Origin: Eurosta solidaginis
Taxonomy: Eukaryota; Arthropoda; Insecta; Diptera; Tephritidae
DNA length: 64,000 nucleotides
Assembly: GCF_040869045.1 (NCBI RefSeq)
Contig: NC_090319.1
Location: forward strand, 372,387,601-372,451,600
Direction of reading: 5' to 3'
The stretch's first letter is position 1; every line of letters starts with the position of its first letter. The translations under genes and the position numbers were made by a program. This document shows positions 1 through 11,500 of this stretch, piece after piece. The notes below the pieces were generated by a model that was given only the letters and a program-made list of their open reading frames with translations, had not been told where the DNA came from and made no database searches.

Positions 1-485
1 TTCTGGGTCCAGATAAGCTAGTGCACCAAATTTGGTGAAGATATCTCAATATTTACTCAAGTTATCGTGCTAACGGACGGACGGACATGGCTCAATCAAA
101 TTTTTTTTTTTGACGCTGATGATTTTGATATAGGGAAGTCTATATCTATCTCGATTCCTTTATACCTGTACAACCAACCGTTATCCTATCAAAGTTAATA
201 TACTCTGTGTGCAAAGCACGCTGAGTATAATAAACAGTGGGGAAATCCCCATATCTGAAGGAAGACTGCATTATTATCCGCTCAAGGTCATTGGTGCTAG
301 CCTCTGTATCCTTTTTGCTTCTTTTAAACGAAAATTAGTTCAGAATAGAACCATATGTATATGTATTATTGCGCAGCCTTGTAACACTATTAAGCACACA
401 AAACAAACAACAACAACATTTCAAGTGTACAGCGGGGTATGTAATGTTCGGTTTCACACGAACTTAGACTTCCTTAATTGTTAGT
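1..485 (+). mobile_element. Partial copy of a non-coding AT-rich repeat ('family B')
   Basis: Bases 1-262 are nearly the reverse complement of 11395-11640. The right edge (about 435-482) resembles the edges at 12580-12622 and 38935-38985, sharing a GTTCGGTTACACCCGAACTTAG-like end that is diverged here. I see no coding capacity. The left part lies outside the window. The family is unnamed here; it is defined only by comparing copies within the window. Confidence 0.6.
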
Positions 486-712
486 ATTGGACTTACGTGT
501 CTGTTAATTTTCCATATATTCTTAAAATTAGATAAGTGTTTAGCCGATTATTAATAATTTTTATTTCATTATTACAAAAAACTGAAAATAATTATACGCA
601 TACTCTCTGATTTGGCACTGCCAAAGGCACCCAATAAAAGGAGCAACTAAACTAAACCATATGCACTCATAGCCTAGCGGTAATTCCGTGAGTATTAGGA
701 GCGTTAGAGTTC
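486..712. other. Unassigned AT-rich sequence
   Basis: No gene, RNA or clear repeat edge is visible. Confidence 0.5.
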
Positions 713-965
713 GTTTCCCTATTCGAGGAGGACAAATTTTGAATAGCTGCCATGCAAAGCTTTATAGTCTTACAGCTTCTGCCACCCAATTTTCAACCTT
801 ACCTGACCGAGGGCAATCCTACACATATGTATTTATCAGGCGAGGCTCTAGCGACCTCGACCTTCCGTGGAACTAGGGAGTGGAGGGCGGGATGGCCCAT
901 CATGTTTAATGAGACCATATTAAATAGTTCCCGAGATGGTCGGGCTAGTACAATAAATAGAACAC
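713..965 (+). mobile_element. Diverged, 3'-truncated copy of the CAA-tailed retroposon ('family A')
   Basis: Family A landmarks appear in order: the CTCTAGCGACC region, GGGCGGGATGGCC, and CCCGAGATGGTCGGGCTAGTAC near 930-950. The distal part and the CAA tail are missing. It is more diverged than the other copies in the window, so probably an old insertion. Confidence 0.6.
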
Positions 966-1109
966 TTCTGAACTACTTAAATAATCGAATGCAAATTATT
1001 ATAAACCGTCTAAAGGCTCATTGAATATTACTAGTATAGGGAATTGTGTACAAAACTATGAATTTGAGGTGCATATAAGAAGTGCAAAGTTTTGATATCT
1101 TACTTACTT

Positions 1110-1337
1110 AATTGCCGCTTAACCGTTTAAACGGTTATGGCGGTCCGACAAGGCGCGCCAGTCGCTCCTTCTCTCTGCCAACCGGCGCCAATTGGTCACA
1201 CCAAGGGACTTTAAATCGTCTTCCACCTGGTCCGTCCAGCGTAGTGGGAGCCGCCCTCTACCTCTGCTTTCATAGGCGGGTTCCGATAGAAACATTTTCT
1301 TGGCCGGAGCGTCATCTTTCAGTCTGTAACGTAGCAA
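1110..1337 (-). pseudogene. RTE-type LINE fragment, 3' end of the reverse transcriptase ORF
   Basis: The minus strand encodes a 72-residue piece containing DDAPAKKMFL, GRGRLPLRWTDQVEDDL and a C-terminal LAERRSDWRAL, the usual C-terminal tail of RTE-clade reverse transcriptases. The fragment at 2346-2990 on the same strand carries the part that should precede it. The two were therefore probably one LINE, separated by the roughly 1-kb segment between them. Dead relic. Confidence 0.7.
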
Positions 1338-2345
1338 ATACTACGTCACAATATCTATCGCTCATACAGCACCCATCCTGCATATTATATGTAACCACTG
1401 CATATAACTGGCCCACCGTTCAACCACAATGCATGGTGACAGCCATGCATACATACCGACATACAGATATACACAATTGCATACATTCCGGCCTAACAAC
1501 CATCGCGCAAGCACAAGGCAGGCCAGCGATGGTACACACACAATGGTTGAGAATTTTCATTCGTTGGTGCGCTGTGCGCGGCAATGCGAGTATAATTCCC
1601 AGTGTGTTTATAGACAAACATGAATAAGATGATTTGGCAAATCACACCAGGCACACTTCGCCTTAGGTGAGTGGAGTGCGTGCCGGCTGCCGTTGGAAGT
1701 CGGCAAGGGGTACCCTTTGGGTTAGAGGGGTGTGGTTACAAGGTCGGTTCCACCGACAGTACGCTTCCTCTGCCTTTCGGAAGCCCTAACATTTTGGTCA
1801 TCATCTCTTCTGAGTAAGACGGGACTTAACCCGTAACGCACGGATATCTGGCTTAGGTAAGAGGGGAACACGTCTTAGCGTCTCGGCGGGACAAACTCTC
1901 CCACTACCCGAAACGAATACCCGAGCCAATATACTGTAGTTAGTTCAAATTAGTCAGTAGACCCTCACTAATCGACACTTCGCCTTAGGTACAACCACCA
2001 TCGCCACCCAGATCCTTGGACATCCCATCCCGGAGTCTAGCCACCACCACCGTCATAGCTCTTGGTGAGAACCAGTATCATTTAACACTCTCTATACAGG
2101 CGTGATCACAACTACCGCCGTCATCACACTTTGGCCGCCGTCCTTGGATCGTAATATTCACAGCGACACTAGCTAGAAAACATCTCTCTCTCTCCCTACT
2201 GGATTCAAGGTTGTGGATATTCTAGCCTGAGAGCCGCGTATGTGTATGTGTGTTTGAAATCAAAACACTAATTTACTGTGTATTTATTTAGGTGGAGGAA
2301 GTGGGACTTCCACCCGACTCTGGATTGACTGAGCATACCTCAGCC
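1338..2345. other. Unassigned segment separating two halves of a LINE
   Basis: This GC-richer stretch is of unknown origin. CACTTCGCCTTAGG occurs twice (1654-1667 and 1976-1989) as a direct repeat. Open frames here (for example 1112-1627) show no recognisable protein. It may be an insertion into the RTE LINE, but I could not define termini or a target-site duplication. Confidence 0.4.
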
Positions 2346-2990
2346 TTTTACCAACCCCACCTCATAATTCGCATAACATGGCCTAGCCAGCGCAGCCGCT
2401 GCGTTTTAATTAGCTGGACTATGTTGATGTCTGCGTATAGCTCGTAGAGCTCATCGTTAAATCTTCTTCGGTACTCGCCATCGCCAACGCGTAGATGTCC
2501 ATAAATCTTTCGAAGAACTTTTCTCTCGAACACTCGGCATATAGGCAGCTCCTTTTCGTGCTGTCGAAGGCTTTAAAATCGCCGAAGAGGTGATGTGTGT
2601 CGATTCTTTTTTCGCGTGTTTTTCCAAGATTTGGTGCATTTTGAAAATCTGGTCGATGGTAGATTTACCAGGTCTGAAGCCGCACTGATAAGGTCCAATC
2701 AGCCGATTCACGGTGGGCTTCAATCTTTCGCACAAACACTTGACAGGACCTTATATGCGATATTAAGAAGGCTAATTCCGCGATAGTTGGTGCAGTTTGC
2801 AGTATCCCCCTTCTTGTGAACTGGGCAAAGAACACTTAGATTCCAATCGTCGGGCATGCACTCGTCCGCCCATATTTTGCGAAGAAGCTGATGCATGCGC
2901 CTTACCAACTCCTCTCCGCCGTATTTGAATAGTTCCGCAGGCAATTCATCAACGCCCGCGGCCTTGTGGTTTTTCAATCTAGTTATTGCT
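2346..2990 (-). pseudogene. RTE-type LINE reverse transcriptase fragment
   Basis: Three minus-strand pieces in shifting frames read as consecutive blocks of an RTE-clade reverse transcriptase: NHKAAGVDELPAELFKYGGE and CPVHKKGDTANCTNYRGISL (2720-2977), then ERLKPTVNRLIGPYQCGFRP (2457-2735), then QRLRWLGHVMR (2348-2533). Frame changes between the pieces show it is inactive. No endonuclease domain is seen upstream; the sequence there changes to a Penelope-derived insert at about 3102. Confidence 0.8.
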
Positions 2991-3087
2991 ATTCTGACTT
3001 CGTCATAATCGGATGGGGGATATTTATTCCATCATCATCGATTGCGGGATCGGGTTCGTCGTCACTGTTCGATAAATTGGTTTTGAT

Positions 3088-3412
3088 ATCTTATCTTATT
3101 ATTTTTGTTGTTTACGGCCTTTGAATTATAACTTTTTAAATAAAAACGAGCTCTAGGCCAAATAATTGTATATTCTTAATAAAACACAATACGTGAATTT
3201 TATTTAATTTGTCGATATTTCGACTTCAGTCTGAAGTCATCATCAGGACTAGGTACGAAAAGAACAAACATACATATTAAATCATAAAAATACACATTTG
3301 CATTCAACAATGTAAGTTCTGTACTTGTGCAAATGTGTATTTTTATGATTTTAATATGTATACAATTATTTGGCCTAGAGCTCGTTTTTATTTTAAAAAT
3401 CTTATCTTATTA
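3088..3412. mobile_element. Short Penelope-derived element with 14-bp target-site duplication
   Basis: A perfect 14-bp direct repeat, ATCTTATCTTATTA, flanks 3102-3398 (copies at 3088-3101 and 3399-3412). Inside, an inverted repeat of about 32 bp carries GAGCTCTAGGCCAAATAATTG (3145-3168 against 3361-3385). A second inverted pair, TCATAAAAATACACATTTGCA, sits near 3282-3302 and 3332-3352. The segment holds a hammerhead ribozyme core typical of Penelope-like terminal repeats. No ORF. Interpreted as a truncated or internally deleted Penelope-like element whose terminal repeats are inverted. Confidence 0.65.
3211..3249 (-). ncRNA. Hammerhead ribozyme core (Penelope type)
   Basis: On the minus strand: GUC, CUGAUGA (3246-3240), stem II GACUUCA/UGAAGUC with a 3-nt loop, GAAA (3221-3218), then U-A-U-C and GAC. 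The leading GUC pairs with the trailing GAC as a short stem I. AUAU forms the minimal palindromic stem III, with predicted cleavage after AUC. Such tiny stem III helices, thought to work as dimers, are known for hammerheads of Penelope-like elements. Activity is inferred. Confidence 0.65.
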
Positions 3413-3726
3413 ATATTATAAATCACCTTCTGAGAGGAATATCACTATCTCCGGTTTCGTTTCTAAAACGCCCTATCTCACACAATTTTTGGAAAGCGTC
3501 GGATACCAGAATTTGTTTGAAGAAATCTTTTCCAAAAACGTTCTATCTCAAAATTATTAACTAACGTCCCATTTCGCATTTTAAGAAAGCATTTACATAG
3601 AATATTCTTTATAAATGCCTCTACAATACATTTTAAGATGAGATAGCTCGTAAATGAAGAAAGAAAGGGTGCTCTTCAGCCAAATTCTGAAGTATAGCCT
3701 TATGGTAAACGTTTGTATTTCATTCA
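3413..3726. other. Unassigned AT-rich sequence
   Basis: Nothing recognisable on either strand. Confidence 0.5.
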
Positions 3727-3940
3727 TTAAGTGGCGTTTAACCACCTAAACGACGTAAAGTCTTCCTCCACCTGTCTCTCCCAACTAAGTGGAGGTTTCC
3801 CTTTCCCTATGCTTCCAAACTGCGGTGCATGAAATACTTTCTTGGCCGGAGCGTATTCGTCCATTCGCATTGCATGACCCAGCAAGCGAAGCCTTTGGAT
3901 TTTTATTCGTCGCACTATCGACATGTCTGCGTAAAGCGTA
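3727..3940 (-). pseudogene. Second RTE-type LINE 3' fragment
   Basis: The minus strand encodes RIKIQRLRLLGHAMRMDEY, then APAKKVFHAPQF, then GKPPLSWERQVEEDF, equivalent to the RTE C-terminus seen at 1119-1337 but a different copy. The + strand start near 3727 shares GGCGTTTAACC with the 3' tail of the first copy. Confidence 0.65.
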
Positions 3941-4099
3941 TACAGCTCATCACTGTTTGTTTGAATTTAATTATGTTTATTTTTTGTAACTTTAAGCATA
4001 TTAACTTAACCAATTTTCTCAAGTAGTATTTGACTTAGACGAATGGGTAGTTGTGATATGGGTTATATAGATCGAGGTCTAAGCAAATTTAAGAAAGTG

Positions 4100-4980
4100 C
4101 CCATTGAGCTGGTTCATATCAGAATAGTTTTGGATTTGTTTGCAGGATGATTTCGGCTACATTTCATGACTGAGTCGGTCGAATTATCTCGACCATTCTG
4201 GGTTGTTTTCCTAATAGTTTCCGGATCATTTCAGGATTATTTAAAATCGTTTTTGGCTTTGTTTTAGGGCTGTTTCGTGATAATTGCAGGACTATTTTGG
4301 AATAAGCTTCAGAATGATATCGGGACGTTCACGAGATGGTCGGGCTAGTACCTTAATGGTGCCTTGTTACCGGAACGTACCGGATCTATATCCGGCAAAG
4401 GACCATCAACATCGATAACACTCCCCAAAACTTTCGGGGAGTGTCTGTTGTTAATACAACAACAATGATATCGGGACTATCTTGAGATAACTTCGTGATA
4501 GTTACCGAGGGTACTTTCGGTGTTACTTCGGAATCATTTTGATAGTATTTTCAAACAATTTTTGATTATGTATGTGATACTTCGGGATTATATCACAATA
4601 ATTTCGGGATTATTTCGTGCACGTTTTCAGATATCTTTTGGGATCTCTCCGGTACTATTTCGGGATTGTGTTCGCGATCTTTTTGGTACTATCTCCAGTT
4701 CATTTGGGAACTGTCAGGATCATTATGGGGCTAAGTTCGAATAATTTTGTAACTCTTTCGTGTATAGTTACGGAAGTATTAAGGAATAATTTCGGAATTT
4801 TTTTAAAGATAATTTTGGTTGGAAATGGTTTTGGAATCATTTGAAGACCATTTCGGTATTGCCTTCAGTAATACTCCGGAAATCTATCAGGATAAAATCC
4901 ACCAATCCCGAAACTATCCTAGCCGTCCCGAAGGACTTTCTGGATAAGTAAAGGTTAGTTTCGGGAATGCTGTGTTTTGG
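4100..4980. repeat. Degenerate short-period minisatellite (TTCGGGAYYATT-like)
   Basis: The sequence drifts through many variants of a 10-11 bp word such as TTTCGGGATTAT, TTTCGGGACTAT or TCCGGATCATT. The same word recurs at 6030-6150, 10725-10800 and 11060-11300. Long frames running across it are spurious. A CAA-tailed retroposon has inserted at 4327-4463. Confidence 0.55.
4327..4463 (+). mobile_element. 5'-truncated CAA-tailed retroposon (family A) with 14-bp target-site duplication
   Basis: Only the 3' part of family A is present (from CACGAGATGGTCGGGCTAG through the TTCGGGGAGTGTC block to a CAACAACAA tail). A perfect 14-bp duplication, AATGATATCGGGAC, flanks it at 4313-4326 and 4464-4477. 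Truncation at the 5' end, a simple-repeat 3' tail and long duplications of variable length are the marks of LINE-machinery retroposition. Confidence 0.85.
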
Positions 4981-5354
4981 ACGCCGGGAGGTTGTGGTGG
5001 TAACATGTTCATCTACCACCCCGAAGGTTCGGGGTTCATGTCTTGGGATAAGCAACATAAAATACTTTAGAACAATTTCAAGAGAAACTCCGCCTAAGTC
5101 TCGAAGGTCTATTGCGCCTTATATTTGTTGTTTTTTTTTTTTGGATCATACCGAGTTGAAGTTTGTTTCGGGATTATAACGAAGCAAGCTTGGTGTGGCT
5201 AAGTCCGCGCATTTTCTTACGGAGCTATAGTGATGTGCAGAATTGTACCTAAAAATACCTCAACAGCGTTTAAGAAGGGAATTTACACCGCGCAGACCAA
5301 TTGCAATATTTAAAATAAAAAAATTTGTATTACTTATGCAAATTTGTATTACAG

Positions 5355-5594
5355 GCAATCATTGAACATTTTTTGAAACTACAAAAAAGGGTCACAAACT
5401 TCGGGGTAATGCTAGGCGGCAGTACCGATCGTCTATGCACACCGAGCACGTCAGCTGGCCCATTTCGCATATTTGCCGTTACTGGCTTTCAAAATCGGGC
5501 AAATGATATTGTCTATTGCCCACCAATACGGCCGACAAGCAGCGAGAATGCCGAAGATTCGACGGCAGTGGTTTACTTTGGTGGTGACGTGCAG
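5355..5594 (+). CDS. C2orf69: C2orf69 homologue, exon containing the likely start
   Basis: The acceptor TTGTATTACAG ends at 5354 and the donor CAG|GTATTC follows 5594 (phase 0). The first ATG in this frame is at 5409; a stop at 5316 closes the frame upstream. Either translation starts at 5409, or a further coding exon lies upstream and was not found. The exon ends in the conserved VVYFGGDVQ block. Confidence 0.75.
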
Positions 5595-8500
5595 GTATTC
5601 AAATATTTCAGATTATGACAAAATTGCACCTACTAAATCCCCTTTTTTATGTTTAGGACTTTCCGGAGAGCATGGAAACGAATCGAGATAGTCGTGGTTA
5701 CATGAAATACAATTTAGAAAATTCGGCGATACTTTTACGTGAGGCTTTTCCTCGCGCTCACATCATTGTCATCCGGCCTGTGAGGTAAGCAATGGATACA
5801 ACTTTTAATATTTATACTGATCTTGACCGCTGATAAAATAAAAAAATGCTTCATATAAATTGAGGTCTAAGAATTTCTCCACAACTCGACAATGCCTCCC
5901 AAAAAAACCTTCCAACCTTCCCCCGTCTCTGTGAACAGTATTTTTAAGTCGTCACAACTCTGAATATATTTGACTAAGACTAAAAATACAAAATATTTCG
6001 AAAAGTGGCCTTCTGCAGATAAGGAGCATTTCGGGTTATGTTGGACTATTATTTTGGGGTCTTTTGAAGAAATTTATCGAAATTTAATTCTAGAATCATT
6101 TGGTTTGTTTTGGAATGCTTTCGTATTAATTTCGGGACCATTAAGACATACTGTTAAAGATAATATACTAAACCATATCGGACCCCCAGCGGGTTAGGGG
6201 CTTAGAATATACCCGCGGCAGGTATGTCGGTCGTAAGAGGCGACTATGCAAGGAGTTGTGTAGCGTAGTCCTTTCAACCCAATCGTCTCAACCTCACCTA
6301 CCCGTGGCTAATCCCGTTTCTTTAACAGTCGAGGCTGTGGCGACCCCAAGTTCCTCATGGATTTAAGGGTGGAAGGGCGGTATGGCCTAAAAGGTTTATA
6401 TGGTAATATTAAATCGTTCACGACATGGTCAGGCTAGTACCTTGATGGTGCTTGTTACCGGAACGTACTGGATCTGCATCCGGCAAAGGACCATCAACAT
6501 CGATAACACTCGCCAAGGCCTTCGGGGAGTGACGTTATCGCTACAACAACAACAAGACCATATCGGAATCGCTTTCAGTTTTATTAAAGTTGTTATGACA
6601 TAAGTAAGAGTGAGTAAAAGAAGGTAAGGCTGGGTGAGCTACAGGAATATAAGATAATAAATAGGGTATTATGATTTATGGCCCTTATTTTTTCGAAGAT
6701 CTGCCTTCTGAGCCGTTATAACACTTACATTTATGAGCTTGAAACAAATGTATAGCATTAAAATGGGAAAGGAAGGCTGTTGTTGTTGTTGTAGCGATAA
6801 GGACACTCCCCGAAGGCCTTGGGGAATGTTATCGATGTTGATGGTCCTTTGCCGGATGCAGATCCGCTTCCTTCCGGTACCAGGCCCGACCATCTCGGGA
6901 CCGATTTGGTAGGACCACATGCGACCTTCTAGGCCATACCGCCCTGTCACCCCCTAGATCCATGAGGAGTTCGGGGTCGCCAGAGCCTCAGCTGTTAATG
7001 AAACAGGAATCCCCACGGATAGGTGAGTTTAGCAATTGGATTAAAAAAAAAATTGGATTGGAGAAGCTATATATTGCGCTGGCAACCCCTTGAAAGGGTT
7101 GCGCTACACAACCCCTTGCATCTATTTGGTATTTTAGTCGCCTCTTACGACAGTCATACCTACCGCGGGTATATTCTAACCCCTAACCTGCTGGGGTCAG
7201 GAAAGGAAGGCAGACCCTTACAGCTGTTGAAGACTTCATATATTTGTTTTGGAAGCGAACATCTGCCGATCAATCCCTATTTTTAGGCTGACTTTGAAAA
7301 TCGAAGATATTTCTTTTTTGTCTATGCCGCAATCTCTTCAAGGAAATCAATTCGGTCCAATGCCCATCAATGTTATTAATCATTACAAAAAATAGGCCTC
7401 TTTTAAGCTTTACAAGATTCAGAAGATAAATGTATTACTTGACCCCGTGCGTATAACATGGGGAAAATTTAAACCCACCAGTATATCATGTTCACTTAGA
7501 ATTCCAAAATTATTCATTCTTTTTCATGTGTGGCCTTTAGTGCTTAATAATTTTTTTTGTGTGTTTGCAGAATGGAATTTAAAACATTTAGTTGCTTCGA
7601 TAATTTTGTACGTGGTAATAACGCTGGTGTTCCCGATCATACCCCTATGAACCATGCATTGCAACATTTAGAAAAGTGAGTATTTAATACATAATCTTTA
7701 ACAATAGATGGATCAATAATACCAATTTTACATCACCATAGATTACTTCAAAATCTTTCCCAGCGACTGATCTCTATACCCGAAAATGAAATAATGGATC
7801 AGGCTGCACAAGCGGCAGCTGCTGCTGCTGCTGTCGCCGCCGCTGCTGCATTAGTCTCCTCTACGCTATCCACAGCTTCCACTGATCCTTCATCTGTCTC
7901 CTCCACATCAACATTAAATGATAGTAATCAAGATATGGATATTGATATATTACAAGTTCAAGAAAATGTTACTGTCGATGCCGATGGTGGTGTAATATTC
8001 CCTAATGTCGGTAGTACAAATACTGCTAGTAGTGCTGGTGGTAATGGCGTTGAAAGCGACGATGCAAGTGCCGTTGATGGTGTTACTAATAGTAACACTG
8101 CTGACGGTGAATCAGCAATATTAAATAATACTGTTAACAGCAGTATGTCACCAACGTCGACAAATTCACAAAACAACACATCACGGTCACCACCACAATC
8201 AACACAACAAGCGCAAGTCAACAATGTACTACATTTCAATAATATAGGTGGTGATGGTAATAGTAATGAATGTTTGGCACAAGCACAACAACAGCATACA
8301 AAACATCAAAATAGTAATCCTTTGTGGTGGAGAGAAAATTTAAATTTGGATAAAGCGAAATTGGTATTGATTGGCTTTAGTAAAGGCTGTGTGGTCCTCA
8401 ATCAAGTGAGTCTAATTTAGTGTAAAAATCGAAAATGCAATTTATTGTTCATTATAATATAGAAATTAAGGACTCTACGCTTTTATATATTATAAAGACG

Positions 8501-11500
8501 AAATAAATTTGAAATACTTAAGACTCATTTACATTGAACTGTGAGGCAAGGCCCTCGATTTCAATAGCCATCATCCGGTGGCAAAGATCCTGAGCCTGAT
8601 AAATAATTTTGCATGTAAATGCAACAACAACAATTTGAGCCAGATAAATCCAGATAGAAATCTGGTTCAATTTGTGAGCCAGATAATTTGTTAATTACTT
8701 GTCTTTAGTTTGGCAACGCTGCCTTTAATAAACCTACTTTTTCAAAAATAGATGTCGCTGCTTAGCCTTTCGCCGTATGAGTTAAATGAAAGACAGCGGC
8801 GACATCTGCCTAACACATTTCACGTGTGCGAAAATATCACAATCTCTGCTTTTGAAGTCTCTCACTGATCCAGAGCATTCCCGTGAGAGTTGAGCGTGAT
8901 CCTGAGCTGTAAAACTCACTGGATGACGGCGAAGGTTAGGTTTATGTGCATTGTTGTTGCTCACAGTTTGTGGAACGTAAACCGTAGCAAAAAATTTTAA
9001 CATATCGTCGACGTCGCGGTAGAAGCTGCTTACATTAACTTTCACTCAATATGTCTTTTTGATACTGATGGAATGGGGAGGGATTTCCTCACATGCTACT
9101 GCAAATAAAACCTGCTTACTCCAACAAAATTATGAAAATATTTTGAATATATTTCGAAACTTCAACCTTTTCATTAAATTTAGTTTTTCTTGCTTCTGTA
9201 AAGTTTTAGAGATAGCAGCTTTTACCGCGACGTCGACGATTATCTGTCGAAAGCTAAAGGGCCAATTAAACTTCCTTAACCCTAACGCCATAGTCGTAAC
9301 CATACCCATATCCATTGTGATCGATTAATGGTGCCATAACCTTAAACAGCTGACATTTTCATAAAAATCAGGAAAACGCAAAAAATTACAAACACAAACC
9401 ACAAAAAATAAGTCTCTTAGTCAAAACGTATCCAAAACAATACAAATATCTACAAAGAGTAGATAAATTCTCCAACTCAAATATTTTTAGGTTATGAATA
9501 TTGCGAAAAACCAAAAACCAATTGGTTGGCTATGATATGGTTATGGCTTTAGCGTTATGGTATGGCACCATTAATCTAAAATTGATTTGCATAAGGTTGG
9601 TTCGATCAGCTGTTGTTGTTGTTGTAGCAATGCTTCGCCCCTTCGATCAGCTGTCTTATCTGGTTATGGATAAGTCACCATTAATTGGCCCTTAAAGCAT
9701 TGGGCGCAGCGTTCTATGTAATTCCGGCCTACAAGAACGCCTTATGTTTTATCAATAAATATATATATACTCGGCGTAAACGTACGTGCATTCATTTATT
9801 TTCTTCTTCATTAACTTTCACTTCAGTTTATTTACGAATTCCATTACTTAAAAACTCTCACACCGGATGATAGTACAATGATACGACTACTGTCGCGCAT
9901 TAAAGATATGTATTGGCTAGATGGTGGGCATGGTGGGCAAAAAAATACATGGATAACTTCTCGAAGTCTCTTAGAAACGCTCACGCGAATGGGTAAGTCA
10001 TCTTTTTTCAGACTTAAACGTTTTCTTATAATATAAATAGCTTACTTCAGGCATAGTTTTTTTACAATATATTGTACCAAATGATGCCCTCTAAGTAAAC
10101 TCGCAGCATACATATGCAATTTATAACGAAAACTTTTTGATGTATTTGTCATATAAACCTTGAGAGGTAATAGCCATCTCGGTTGCGTTAACATCACTGT
10201 CTGCTTTCAGGAGTTTGCTTATTGTTGTGAAATATTTAGTTAGACTACTGCCTATATTTGTTTACGAGAGCTAGCAAGCTTACATACACTATAAGCCTAT
10301 ATGTGACATGGAATCATGAAACGACCCTATTGTGCAAAAATACCGTTCTTCACTTTATTATAGTAAATTTAACGCTCTTTCCAATGGAACAAACAGCAGT
10401 TTTCTATCTTTCTAACCACAAATAAGATTTTTTGAAATATTTCGATTCATGCGCCACCTATCGGAGATTTTTTTCTTATTATTGCATTGTCATCGGGTTC
10501 TGAATTATATTCGAAGTTTCAAGCTTCGGGAAGTTACTTAAATTTTAATTACAAAATTCGCTCATAACGGTCGGCCGCTACAAGAGTCAAGCTAAACAAA
10601 AACTAAACGCGTTTTTTTCGAAAACTTGTTTTTGCACAATAGGGTCGTTTCATGATTCCAGGTCACATATAGGTTTTGTTGCAAAGAATTTTGTAAAATG
10701 CAGTTTTCGTAATAATAACAGAATCATCCGAATAATTACGGGACAATTTCCGGATCATTTCCAGGTTTTCTCCGGATTCTTTCGAGGTCAATTCAGACAT
10801 GATTGATGGTCAATTCGCAACTAAATAAATAAATAAATGCAAGGCGCGATAAACTGCGAAGAGATTTTAGGCCGAGCTTCTCTTTCGAATTGCGTCGTTC
10901 TCCTTATTAATTTTTCCCACAAATTGGCATGACGGAACCTACATGTCTACTCCAAACGGCATCCAAATCACTGCAGAGGGGCCACCCTGCTTATAAAAAC
11001 TTTCTTCTAATTGAAAATAAAACTTTCAAAAATTTTGGTGTTGCTTTGCCCTGAGCACGCTACCAATTTCGCGATCATTTCGGTATAGCTTCAAGACTTT
11101 TCCGAATAATTGCAGAACCAGCTTTGCTATCTTGAAGATACTATAAAGGAGAATATGAATTCATCAAATCCAAAAAAAATTGTATGTGCACCTATTATGT
11201 TTTGATATGGAACTCCTTATTCGAGGTCCACACAGAGTGGGCAGTTCATCCTATGGATCATTTCGGGATTATCTCCAGATTCTTTGGGTTAACATTTTCC
11301 GGTATCTTTTCATCCGCTTCACTCTGATCAAGAAATTTGGTTGGTAATGCGCATCCTCTAAGTCATTTCAGTTTTTAATTTAACGAAATTTTATGTTTTA
11401 TTATACTCAGGGTGCTTTGCACACAGAGTATATTAACTTTGATTGGATAACGGTTGGTTGTAATGGTATAAAGGAATGGAGATAGATATAGACTTCCATA

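Noticed and set aside
1112..1627. 171-codon open frame on the + strand
   Set aside because: Antisense to the RTE remnant in its first half and unrelated sequence after; starts at a non-ATG codon and has no protein motif.
7958..8239. 93-codon antisense frame over C2orf69 exon 4
   Set aside because: Antisense of trinucleotide-biased low-complexity coding sequence.
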